Shown here piece after piece: positions 1-6,452 of a DNA stretch of 21,899 bases. The notes below the pieces were generated by a model. The model had not been told where the DNA came from. It saw only the letters and a list, made by a program, of their open reading frames with translations, and did no database searches. The DNA lies in assembly GCA_040752295.1 (NCBI GenBank), contig JBFMFE010000173.1, positions 1 to 21,899 on the forward strand. Reading direction: 5' to 3'. Numbering within the stretch: the first letter of the stretch is position 1; the number at the start of each line of letters is the position of its first letter. A program made the translations under genes and the position numbers. The stretch is from JBFMFE01 sp040752295. GTDB lineage: Bacteria; UBP15; UBA6099; JBFMBQ01.

Positions 1-490
1 CCGCGCGGTGGCCGGGATTACATATCATGTTGAGTTTTTCGTAATAACTTCCAAACGCGATCTCGTCATCGCCGAAAATCATGTTCATTTCAAGTTGCGC
101 AAGTCTTGTCTCCACACCGCCGCTTGCCCCTGTGGTGGGAGGCATTCCCCCACGCGGCGTGACCAGCACAGCGATGAAAAGAAGAGTCGCAAGACACGCG
201 GCGGCGGGCACGAGATTTCCGTCGAATAAAGGCTGCGGAACAAAATGCGCGGGCGGTGTCCGCCTTGAAGCCGTTCTGACCACGGAGCCGATCAGTTTAT
301 CCTCGATACCCGGCGGCGGCTGTGGCGGTGCCATTTCTCCGCAGATTGTCTTGATGGCACGTGTTTCCTTCACGATCCGCCGGCATTCGAAGCAAGCCGC
401 AATGTGCTTTTCAAATCGCGCGGCAGCTTTTCCGGACAACATGCCGAATTCATACAGATGCGCTGATTTATCGAGTTTACACTTTTTCAT
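1..490 (-). CDS. Putative anti-sigma factor, zinc-finger type, partial (C-terminus outside the window)
   Basis: Reading the minus strand from the ATG at 488-490 gives an open frame of about 163 codons that runs off the window edge without a stop. The N-terminus contains a cysteine at residue 4 and the motif HIAACFEC, i.e. the H-x3-C-x2-C arrangement of zf-HC2/ZAS anti-sigma factors. A Pro-rich linker follows, then a single hydrophobic segment (AAACLATLLFIAVLV) that is a likely membrane anchor, and a short acidic stretch near the edge. The start lies inside the end of the sigma-factor gene (14-bp overlap), so the two are probably translationally coupled. Known of the family: such proteins hold the ECF sigma factor at the membrane until a signal releases it. 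The pairing is inferred from gene order and the motif; the signal is unknown. Confidence 0.72.
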   Translation of the reverse strand, partial: MKKCKLDKSAHLYEFGMLSGKAAARFEKHIAACFECRRIVKETRAIKTICGEMAPPQPPPGIEDKLIGSVVRTASRRTPPAHFVPQPLFDGNLVPAAACLATLLFIAVLVTPRGGMPPTTGASGGVETRLAQLEMNMIFGDDEIAFGSYYEKLNMICNPGHRA

Positions 491-1043
491 TTTCAGCACC
501 TTCCTTAAACAGGGTTTCGGAAAGTTCTTCCCTCAGGAGCTTTACCGCCCTGAAAAGCCTGACACGTACTGCACCGGGAGATATTTTCAAAATCTCTGTG
601 ATTTCTTTGTGCGAATAACCTTCAATCACACTCAGAATAAAGACCGAGCGGTATTTTGGCGGGAGTTTAAGAACAGCCCGTTTTATTTCATCTTCGTTTT
701 CTTTCTTCATGACGGCTTCTTCGATATTAATAACCTTGCCCGGCATTGGTACGGCCTCATGTTTTTGGAATTCCGTTGCTGCTTTTCGAGTGCGCTTCTT
801 CTCGCGGATAATATCGCCAGCCGTACTCACTGCTATCCGGTATAGCCATGTGGACAATGCGGCTTCGCCCCTGAACCTTGGCAGGGCCGTGTAGGCGCGA
901 AGGAAAATTTCCTGAAGCGCTTCTTCGGTATCTTCGGTGTTTCCAAGCATGTGATACACAAGTCCGTAAATCTTCCGGCAGTTTTCCCGGACAAGGGATT
1001 CGAAGTCGGTTTCCGGCGTGTGCTTGCCACTTCGTTTCATCAT
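477..1043 (-). CDS. ECF-family RNA polymerase sigma factor (RpoE-like, sigma-70 family)
   Basis: This 188-aa protein has the two-domain layout and length of ECF sigma factors. Region 2 spans about residues 14-80, with the motif NTEDTEEALQEIFLRAY and the later ALSTWLYRIA. Region 4 spans about residues 118-175, with LPPKYRSVFILSVIEGYSH and the helix-turn-helix EITEILKISPGAVRVRLFRA. The start is taken at the first of two adjacent ATGs, preceded by AGGAAA at a workable distance; the second ATG is also possible. Its 3' end overlaps the start of the anti-sigma gene by 14 bp. The family recruits core polymerase to a small regulon, often including its own operon. A possible target motif is discussed for the promoters at 10899 and 12548. 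The DNA here is less GC-rich than the following genes. Confidence 0.9.
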   Translation of the reverse strand: MMKRSGKHTPETDFESLVRENCRKIYGLVYHMLGNTEDTEEALQEIFLRAYTALPRFRGEAALSTWLYRIAVSTAGDIIREKKRTRKAATEFQKHEAVPMPGKVINIEEAVMKKENEDEIKRAVLKLPPKYRSVFILSVIEGYSHKEITEILKISPGAVRVRLFRAVKLLREELSETLFKEGAENEKV

Positions 1044-1085
1044 TTACAATATTTTCCTATGTTCCCTCTGTGCCCGCCGCAGATC

Positions 1086-1126
1086 GGAGATTCTCCCAGT
1101 TTATGTATTTGTACGTTTAGTCGCAA
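1086..1126 (-). promoter_or_regulatory. Possible promoter of the sigma/anti-sigma operon
   Basis: On the minus strand TTGCGA (1121-1126) and TAAACT (1098-1103) are separated by 17 bp, a moderate sigma-70-like match. The short palindrome GGAGA-T-TCTCC (1086-1096) lies where transcription would begin and could be an operator. This is inferred from sequence only; an ECF autoregulated promoter was not obvious. Confidence 0.3.
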
Positions 1127-1341
1127 CAGTCTGGCATTCCGTTACAGAATTTCTGGACATCGCCAAAGCGCCAGCCGGTCCGGTATGAACGTACCCAAGC
1201 ACTCGGACGGCTTGCCGCTTTTTTATAGGGGTTATGTATTGCTGTGATTCATAGTCGAATCCGCTTATGATTACTGCACTGAATATGTGTAATCCGAACT
1301 GAATATTTCCCAATTTTCACTGCCGATTTGTTACAGGAATT

Positions 1342-1400
1342 GTGCCTGCCCCTTTGACCCCGCCCGCGGGTACTCGCCCGACCGGCGCACGGGCAGGCAC
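1342..1400. repeat. Inverted repeat GTGCCTGCCC / GGGCAGGCAC
   Basis: Perfect 10-bp arms at 1342-1351 and 1391-1400 flank a 39-bp GC-rich spacer that itself holds the palindrome CCCGCGGG. The arms share the GCCTGCC/GGCAGGC core seen at 13943, 17220-17431 and 21821. The repeat sits exactly at the change from AT-richer to GC-rich DNA. Confidence 0.5.
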
Positions 1401-1487
1401 GCCGCGCGCCCGCCGCTCGCTCCAGGAAGAAACCACCATGAACAAAAACCGCCTCCGACGCCTCCAGCCGCATCCGCGCGGCCGGGA

Positions 1488-2432
1488 TCACCCGCTTCGA
1501 AGCAGCGCGTCCACCTCTGCGCTCAGCGCGCGCACCGCTTCCGCGGACCTGTCCAGCGCAGCCTTCTCCCCGGGCGAAAGCTCGAACTCCACGATCTCCT
1601 CCACACCGCCTGCGCCGAGCTTCACCGGCACACCCATGAATATGCCGCGGTAGCCGTATTCTCCCATGCACAGCGCGGCGCAGGGAAGTATCTTCTTTCT
1701 GTCCCTCAGTATCGCTTCCGCCATCTCCGCCGCCGCCGCGCCCGGCGCGTAGTACGCGCTCCCCGTCTTGAGCAGCTCGACGATCTCCCCGCCTCCGAAA
1801 CGCGTGCGCCTCACTATCTCCTCGAGGCGCCCGGGCGGAATGAGTTTTTCGACGGGCACGCCGCCCACGGTGGTGTAGCGGACGGACGGCGCCATCGAGT
1901 CGCCGTGCCCGCCGAGCACGAACGCCGTGACGTCGCGGACGGACACGTTCAGCTCGGCGGCGATGAAGCTCCTGAACCGCGCCGAGTCCAGCACCCCCGC
2001 CATCCCCACCACGCGCTCTCGCGGAAATCCGCTGACCCTGTACGCCGCGTGCGTCATCGCGTCGAGGGGATTGGAGACTACTATAAGGATCGCGTCCGGC
2101 GAGCCGGCGGCGAATTTCGCGGTGACGTCCCCGACGATCCCCGCGTTCGTCCTGAGGAGATCATCGCGGCTCATCCCCGGCTTGCGCGGCACGCCCGACG
2201 TGATTATCCCGATGCGCGAGCCGGCGGTCTCGCCGTAGCCGTTCGTCCCGGTTATCCGCGTGTCGTATCCGACGACCGGACCCGCCTGCGCGAGGTCGAG
2301 GGCTTTTCCCTGCGGCAGTCCCTCGACGACGTCCACGAGCACCACGTCGCCGAGTTCCATTTCTGCGAGCCGCTGCGCCGTCGTGGCGCCGACGTTGCCC
2401 GCGCCGATAACGGTTATCTTCGTTCGCGTCAC
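1488..2432 (-). CDS. mdh: Malate dehydrogenase (LDH-like MDH)
   Basis: This 314-aa protein has the length and motif order of LDH-like NAD-dependent malate dehydrogenases, which interconvert malate and oxaloacetate in the cytoplasm. The Rossmann motif GAGNVG is at residues 10-15 and Asp34 ends strand 2, consistent with NAD rather than NADP. Arg83 in PRKPGM is the position that distinguishes malate from lactate dehydrogenases, where Gln is usual; Arg89, Asp149-x2-Arg152 and the catalytic His176 in GGHGDSM complete the active site. The start is a GTG at 2430-2432 with a GGGGCGG ribosome-binding site about 9 bases upstream; the nearby ATG at 2437-2439 is out of frame. It lies 106 bp downstream of the HAD gene on the same strand and may be co-transcribed. 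A lactate dehydrogenase is less likely because of Arg83. Confidence 0.93.
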   Translation of the reverse strand: MTRTKITVIGAGNVGATTAQRLAEMELGDVVLVDVVEGLPQGKALDLAQAGPVVGYDTRITGTNGYGETAGSRIGIITSGVPRKPGMSRDDLLRTNAGIVGDVTAKFAAGSPDAILIVVSNPLDAMTHAAYRVSGFPRERVVGMAGVLDSARFRSFIAAELNVSVRDVTAFVLGGHGDSMAPSVRYTTVGGVPVEKLIPPGRLEEIVRRTRFGGGEIVELLKTGSAYYAPGAAAAEMAEAILRDRKKILPCAALCMGEYGYRGIFMGVPVKLGAGGVEEIVEFELSPGEKAALDRSAEAVRALSAEVDALLRSG

Positions 2433-2538
2433 CGTTCATCCGCCCCTTTCCGTGGCAGTTATCTACTTCCGCATTGGACGTTCAACATTTTAGGTTTCTC
2501 TTTTAATGCTTCACTCAGCTAAACAGTTACTCACCCGC

Positions 2539-3738
2539 TCAGAAAAGGTCCTTCAGACCGGTTACGTTCTCAATTAAAAAGTCGGGGTTCATTTTCTTCA
2601 GTTCCCGCGCGTTTTCGAGGTTTTTAACGCCGGAGTAAACGAGAGCCGACTGGGCGCCGATCTTTTTCGCCGCGGCGACGTCGGCAACGGTGTCGCCGAC
2701 GATGAGAACGCGCTCGGCGCCGGCGAGTGGAAGACGGAGGGCGAGGATGTCCCCCGGCGTTTTTTCGGGGTAAAGCGCCTTGAGGTAGATGTACGGATGA
2801 GGCTTCGCGAGCGAGCGGGTCCTCCCCGTTTCGGTGAGGAATTCCTCGGCTTCCGTTATCTCACGGTTGGTCGCTATCTTCTTTTCGTCGAAGAAGTGGA
2901 GCAGTCCCCACCTTTCGAGGGGTGCGAGCGCCTCGACGCGGGGTCTTCCGGTGGCGACGCCGAGAGCGATGCCCGCTTCTCTGAGCATGGACAAAACGTC
3001 AATCATCGCCGGTATCGGCAGTATCGGCGATTCAAACTGCATCAGCCCGTCCTTTGGAATGCGCGATGTCTTTTTTCCGTAGTGTTCTTCGTAAAGCCCG
3101 TCGCCGAGGAACCACTCCTGGAAGAGGGTTTTGCACAGCGTCATGAGGGAGTCGTCGCCGGAGAAAAGCGGCTCTGTAATGCCGCATTTTTCCTCCGCCA
3201 TCACGTTGAGGGCGGCGACGAGGTCGGCTCTGCCGCCGGCGGCGCGTTCGCCGTCGCCGGTTTTTTTTACGGCATCCGCGGTCTCGAACAGCGCCCCGGC
3301 AAGCTCGCCTATTTCCGGCAGCGCCGTCTTTCTGTCCGGGAGCGACTGACCGAGCCGCCGCAGGTTCTCTCCCGTGAGACCTTCCCGGGCGAAGTCCCCG
3401 GAAGCCGCGAGCCGGGGCGCCGCGCGGAGGAGTTCGAGCAGGTAAAGCGCGGCGGCGAAGTACGTGAGGTCCCAGTTGGAGATCACGCGCCTCGATTTGA
3501 GAAGCTCGGAAAACTCGGGGTTGACGAACTTCAGCAGCCGGATTGCCGCCCCCGGCTTATGAAGCGCGACACTGTAGCGTTCGTTCTCGAGGCCGACCCA
3601 CTGGTCGCCGTAGAGGAGTTCGAGGATGGTCAATTCCGCGGCGTTCCAGTATTCGCGTTCCGTGGTGATCACGCCGTCGGAATCGAAGATGATCGTTTCG
3701 ACCTTGTGGAAAGACGATCTGTTTATCCCGTCCGGCAT
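2539..3738 (-). CDS. HAD-superfamily hydrolase with an unusually long cap insertion
   Basis: All four HAD motifs are visible in this 399-aa protein. Motif I is FDSDGV (nucleophile Asp19, acid/base Asp21), motif II VATGRP (261-266), motif III the Lys of AKPHP (311-315) and motif IV VGDTVADVAAAKK (from 347). The core resembles phosphoglycolate-phosphatase-like enzymes, but motifs I and II are about 240 residues apart, so the C1 cap is much larger than the usual 70-100 residues; it is helical and lacks a motif I recognise. The gene follows the hisB-like gene by 109 bp on the same strand. In that context a role as phosphatase of an imidazole-phosphate-like intermediate, such as histidinol phosphate, is possible but unproven. 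The ATG at 3736-3738 is the only start I could support, and no clear ribosome-binding site precedes it. Confidence 0.82.
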   Translation of the reverse strand: MPDGINRSSFHKVETIIFDSDGVITTEREYWNAAELTILELLYGDQWVGLENERYSVALHKPGAAIRLLKFVNPEFSELLKSRRVISNWDLTYFAAALYLLELLRAAPRLAASGDFAREGLTGENLRRLGQSLPDRKTALPEIGELAGALFETADAVKKTGDGERAAGGRADLVAALNVMAEEKCGITEPLFSGDDSLMTLCKTLFQEWFLGDGLYEEHYGKKTSRIPKDGLMQFESPILPIPAMIDVLSMLREAGIALGVATGRPRVEALAPLERWGLLHFFDEKKIATNREITEAEEFLTETGRTRSLAKPHPYIYLKALYPEKTPGDILALRLPLAGAERVLIVGDTVADVAAAKKIGAQSALVYSGVKNLENARELKKMNPDFLIENVTGLKDLF

Positions 3739-3847
3739 TTTATTAGAACGTAGCGGCGCCGGTGAATCCCGCCGCGCCGTGGGTTGATACGCGGTTTTAC
3801 GCGGTGGTTGACGCCGGCGCGGTTGGTCGTCCGGGCGTTTCGCCGCG

Positions 3848-4495
3848 TCAGTCTTTTTCGAGCCGCACCTTTCCCTTCACGCCTGTTTCGGCGCCGCTGC
3901 GCCAGGGACACGGTTCGAACGCCGCGCGGAGCGCGTCGCCGAGGGCGCGGAAGACGCTTTCCCAGACGTGATGGGGGTTGGTTCCCCTGATCAGGTCCGC
4001 GTGGAGGGTGAGCCTTGCGCCCTGGACGAAACCCTCGAGGAAGCCCACGAGGTCGGACGCCTGCATGTCCTCGACCGGCGCCGTCGCTTTCGCCAGTTTC
4101 GGCGAGAGCGTCAGCAGCGGTCTTCCCTCGAAGCTCACGACGCACCGCGCGAGCGCCTCATCAATGCAGCAGACCGCCGAGCCGGCGCCGTTGACGCCTT
4201 TGGGCACGGCTCTCGAGTGCAGTTCCTCGAACGCCTCGCCGAGTGTGATGCCGGTGTCCTCGCAGATGACGTGAGTCAGCCTGTAGTCGGTGAGTTCCAC
4301 GTCCGCCTCGACGTTCACGCAGGCGCGCCATGAGAGTGTTTCGAGCATGTGGTTGAAGAACTGGAGGGGCGTGCGTATTCCCTTTTTCAGGTCTTTTCTT
4401 CGCGCGGAGGGATCGAGCGACGCCCTGATGCGCGACTCCTCGGTCGTCCTTGTGACGGTTATTTTTCCTTCGCGGGACGTTTGTTTCGCGTTCAT
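3848..4495 (-). CDS. Divergent imidazoleglycerol-phosphate dehydratase (HisB-like)
   Basis: The 215-aa sequence aligns without gaps to IGP dehydratase through its central motifs: NHMLETL (canonical DHML), EDTGITLGEAFEEL, IDEALARC, EGRPLL and the second metal motif HHVWE (175-179). However, several manganese-ligand positions are changed. The first HHxxED motif reads HVICED (His75, Val76, Glu79, Asp80), the His of the canonical ATHGG segment aligns with Arg57, and Asp of DHML is Asn48. The canonical enzyme dehydrates imidazole glycerol phosphate using two metals bound by both HHxxE motifs. One site here is probably weakened or lost, so the substrate or chemistry may differ. Its ATG overlaps the hisD-like stop as ATGA, showing tight coupling. 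Family membership is well supported; histidine biosynthesis is not. Confidence 0.8.
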   Translation of the reverse strand: MNAKQTSREGKITVTRTTEESRIRASLDPSARRKDLKKGIRTPLQFFNHMLETLSWRACVNVEADVELTDYRLTHVICEDTGITLGEAFEELHSRAVPKGVNGAGSAVCCIDEALARCVVSFEGRPLLTLSPKLAKATAPVEDMQASDLVGFLEGFVQGARLTLHADLIRGTNPHHVWESVFRALGDALRAAFEPCPWRSGAETGVKGKVRLEKD

Positions 4496-5826
4496 TTTCG
4501 TTTACCCTTTCCCGGTGTGGGTTTCTTTTTCGCGAGGCGGGTTTTCACCGCGAGCGAGTGCGCGGGAAAGCCCTCGTATTCGGCGAGCGCGCAGGCTGTG
4601 TCCGCGAGGCGCTCGAACCCGGCGCGGGACAGCGACACCACCGCCGTCCTCTTCATGAAATCGTGCACGGTCAGTCCCGAACAGGTGCGGGCGAAGCCGC
4701 CGCTCGGGAGCACGGCGTTGACCCCCGCGCAGAAGTTGCCCATTGTGATGGGCGTGTGGGGACCGAGAAGTATCTCGCCGGCGTTTCTGATCTTTTCCAT
4801 CACCCTCAGCGGTTCGGCGGTGAGTATCTCGAGGTGTTCGGGCGCGAAGGAGTTGACGACGCCGATGGATTCCCTGAGGTTTTCGGTGATGATGATGCCG
4901 CCGTAGCCTGCGAGGACCTTTTCGCAGAATTCCCTGCGACCCGCAGGGATGCGGCGCAGAAGCGCCGGCAGGAGCGATTCCACTTTCCGCGCGAGTCCGG
5001 CGTCATGGGTCACGAGCAGCGCCGTGGAGTCCGGACCGTGTTCCGCCTCGATGAGCAGGTCCGCCGCCGCGAGCCGCGGGTCGGTCGAGGCGTCGGCGAG
5101 TATGATGGACTCGCTCGGTCCGGCGGGGAGTCCGACGTCCACGATTCCGTACAGGAGGCGTTTGGCTGCCGCCACGTAGCCGCTCCCGGGTCCGAGCACC
5201 TTGTCCACCTTCGGCACGGTCTCAGTACCGAACGCCATCGCGGCGATCGCCTGAGCGCCGCCGGCGCGGTAGATTTCGCTCACCCCGCAGGCGCCCGCCG
5301 CCACGAGCGTGGCGGGGTCCACCTCGCCGTCAGGTCCGGGCGGCGTGCACACGATGACGCGCTCGACGCCCGCCACCATCGCCGGCACGCCGAGCATCAT
5401 CATCACCGACGGGAAAGAACCCTTGCCCCTTGGGACGTACAGCCCGCAGGAGGCAATCGGCGTGATCTTCTCTCCCGCCATCGAGCCTTCCTCCGTTGTG
5501 GTGAGCGCCAGGGGCTGCGGCATCTGGCGCCGGTGGTGCCTTTCGATGTTGCGCATGGCGATTTCGATTGCCGCCCTGACGCGGGGCGGGCATTTTTTCG
5601 CGGCTTCGCGCTGTTCCCGCCGTGTCACGCGCAGCCGCCCCGTGCGCAGTTCCACGCGGTCATATTGCCCGGCGAACCTGACGAGCGCGCGGTCGCCTTC
5701 CGCCCGCACAGCCTCGACGATGGGCAGCACAAGGGGGATCAGAGCGGTGATGTCGCTCTCAGCCCTGCGCAGGATTTTCTCCCGCCCGGCGGGCGGGAGG
5801 TCTTTCCACCTGAATCTATTGATCAC
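4492..5826 (-). CDS. Divergent histidinol dehydrogenase family protein (HisD-like)
   Basis: The 444-aa protein has full HisD length and many signature segments, including YRAGGAQAIAAMAFGT, VDKVLGPGSGYVAAAK, AGPSE and FAPEHLEI (Glu330-His331, the catalytic pair). His423 (AH near the end) and Glu418 also match. Several ligand positions defined in the E. coli enzyme differ: Gln259 is Glu260, zinc ligand Asp360 is Asn364 (MGNFCAG), substrate-contacting His367 is Ala371 (NAVLPS), and the usual YVPGG is YVPRG. From memory these YVPRG/TPI-GN/NAVLP variants form a widespread paralogous HisD group whose role I cannot name. The start is GTG (5824-5826) with GGAG eight bases upstream and a perfect TATAAT 28 bp upstream. 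It heads the cluster and overlaps the hisB-like gene by 4 bp. A true histidinol dehydrogenase remains possible. Confidence 0.82.
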   Translation of the reverse strand: MINRFRWKDLPPAGREKILRRAESDITALIPLVLPIVEAVRAEGDRALVRFAGQYDRVELRTGRLRVTRREQREAAKKCPPRVRAAIEIAMRNIERHHRRQMPQPLALTTTEEGSMAGEKITPIASCGLYVPRGKGSFPSVMMMLGVPAMVAGVERVIVCTPPGPDGEVDPATLVAAGACGVSEIYRAGGAQAIAAMAFGTETVPKVDKVLGPGSGYVAAAKRLLYGIVDVGLPAGPSESIILADASTDPRLAAADLLIEAEHGPDSTALLVTHDAGLARKVESLLPALLRRIPAGRREFCEKVLAGYGGIIITENLRESIGVVNSFAPEHLEILTAEPLRVMEKIRNAGEILLGPHTPITMGNFCAGVNAVLPSGGFARTCSGLTVHDFMKRTAVVSLSRAGFERLADTACALAEYEGFPAHSLAVKTRLAKKKPTPGKGKRK

Positions 5827-5853
5827 GGCGCGCTCCAGCGTCGGACAGCGCTA

Positions 5854-5859
5854 ATTATA
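5854..5859 (-). promoter_or_regulatory. -10 box (TATAAT) upstream of the hisD-like cluster
   Basis: A perfect TATAAT lies on the minus strand 28 bp before the hisD-like GTG start, giving a short leader of about 20 bases. No good -35 hexamer is seen at 16-18 bp; the upstream DNA is T-rich. A transcription start near 5847 is inferred. Confidence 0.5.
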
Positions 5860-5968
5860 ATCGAACGGAAAAAAGAACGAAATGTTTCGAACGACAACGC
5901 TTCAATCGGCTGAAACGTTACGACGGGGAAACTTTCCGGTTACTGCCGTCCGGTTATAAAACCCGGGA

Positions 5969-6310
5969 TCACTTGAGAAAAACGGACAGGATTGCAATGA
6001 TAACGATGATTTGTCCTGCCCAGAAAATAAACATCCACTTGATAATGTCGGCTCGTACCTCCGTGATTCTGTTGTCCAGCTTTGCGACTTCCTCCGTGAT
6101 TCTTCTGTCAAGTTTTGCCACTTCATCCGTGATTCTGTTGTCAATCCTCGCGGCCGTCTCGGCGAGCCTCCGCTCGTATTTTTCACCGGAGAGGGAGATA
6201 ACGTCTTCGGTCGTCTTTCTGTTCGCGAGGTTGATCAGCTCGATGAGCGAGTCAGAGGCTTCATCCCCGAGCTTTTCCCTGAGAGGTTTTGGCACGGCGA
6301 TTATTTCCAT
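5969..6310 (-). CDS. Small coiled-coil protein with C-terminal membrane anchor
   Basis: This 113-aa protein has three parts. Residues 1-54 form a polar N-terminal region (EIIAVPKPLREKLGDEASD). Residues 55-90 form a coiled coil built from three near-identical 11-residue units (DNRITDEVAKL, DRRITEEVAKL, DNRITEVRADI). Residues 92-112 form one transmembrane helix (WMFIFWAGQIIVIIAILSVFL) ending in a C-terminal Lys. The general pattern of a polar head, a short coiled coil and a WMFIFW-type C-terminal anchor is common among small uncharacterised bacterial proteins, some annotated as DUF1640-like. GAGGAC lies upstream of the ATG. It follows the acyl-CoA dehydrogenase gene by 142 bp on the same strand. 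The function is unknown; the head domain is expected in the cytoplasm. Confidence 0.78.
   Translation of the reverse strand: MEIIAVPKPLREKLGDEASDSLIELINLANRKTTEDVISLSGEKYERRLAETAARIDNRITDEVAKLDRRITEEVAKLDNRITEVRADIIKWMFIFWAGQIIVIIAILSVFLK
6044..6142 (-). repeat. Three 33-bp tandem repeats encoding 11-residue coiled-coil units
   Basis: Units at 6110-6142, 6077-6109 and 6044-6076 encode the hendecads of the coiled-coil protein. The first two are the most alike in DNA, so the number of units could change by replication slippage. Confidence 0.65.
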
Positions 6311-6452
6311 GTAGAGGTCCTCGTATGTTTCTCTGATCTATTATTATGTATCGTCAAAGCCGTGTCAACCTGATAAAAAAGGTGAATTTCGGCGGAATGC
6401 CTGCGCCTTACGGAAGATCGTGAAGCGGCGCGGGCTTTCACCCGCATGCGGC

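Larger units (their letters stand above)
1044..1487. other. Intergenic region without a supported gene
   Basis: About 440 bp separate the sigma-factor start from the 3' end of the malate dehydrogenase gene. The left 300 bp are comparatively AT-rich and the right 150 bp are strongly GC-rich, with a sharp change near 1340. I see a possible promoter (1086-1126) and a 10-bp inverted repeat (1342-1400), but no convincing coding region, RNA gene or T-tailed terminator for the malate dehydrogenase gene. Confidence 0.5.

Noticed and set aside
1438..1653. ATG at 1438 preceded by AGGAAG with MNKNRLRR-like translation
   Set aside because: The signal looks like a start, but the frame runs antisense into the malate dehydrogenase gene with Ser/Pro-rich nonsense, so I treat it as chance.
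3848..5826. Ordinary histidine biosynthesis operon
   Set aside because: The altered ligand residues in both proteins and the absence of other his genes nearby make this simple label unsafe, though not excluded.
4558..5913. Long plus-strand open frame opposite the hisD-like gene
   Set aside because: Its translation is rich in Arg, His and Gly without any motif, as expected for the antisense of GC-rich coding DNA, while the minus strand is a clear HisD family protein.
6411..6452. Hairpin GCGGG-CTTTCA-CCCGC after the acyl-CoA dehydrogenase gene
   Set aside because: The stem is only five base pairs and has no T-tail on the minus strand, so I did not call a terminator.
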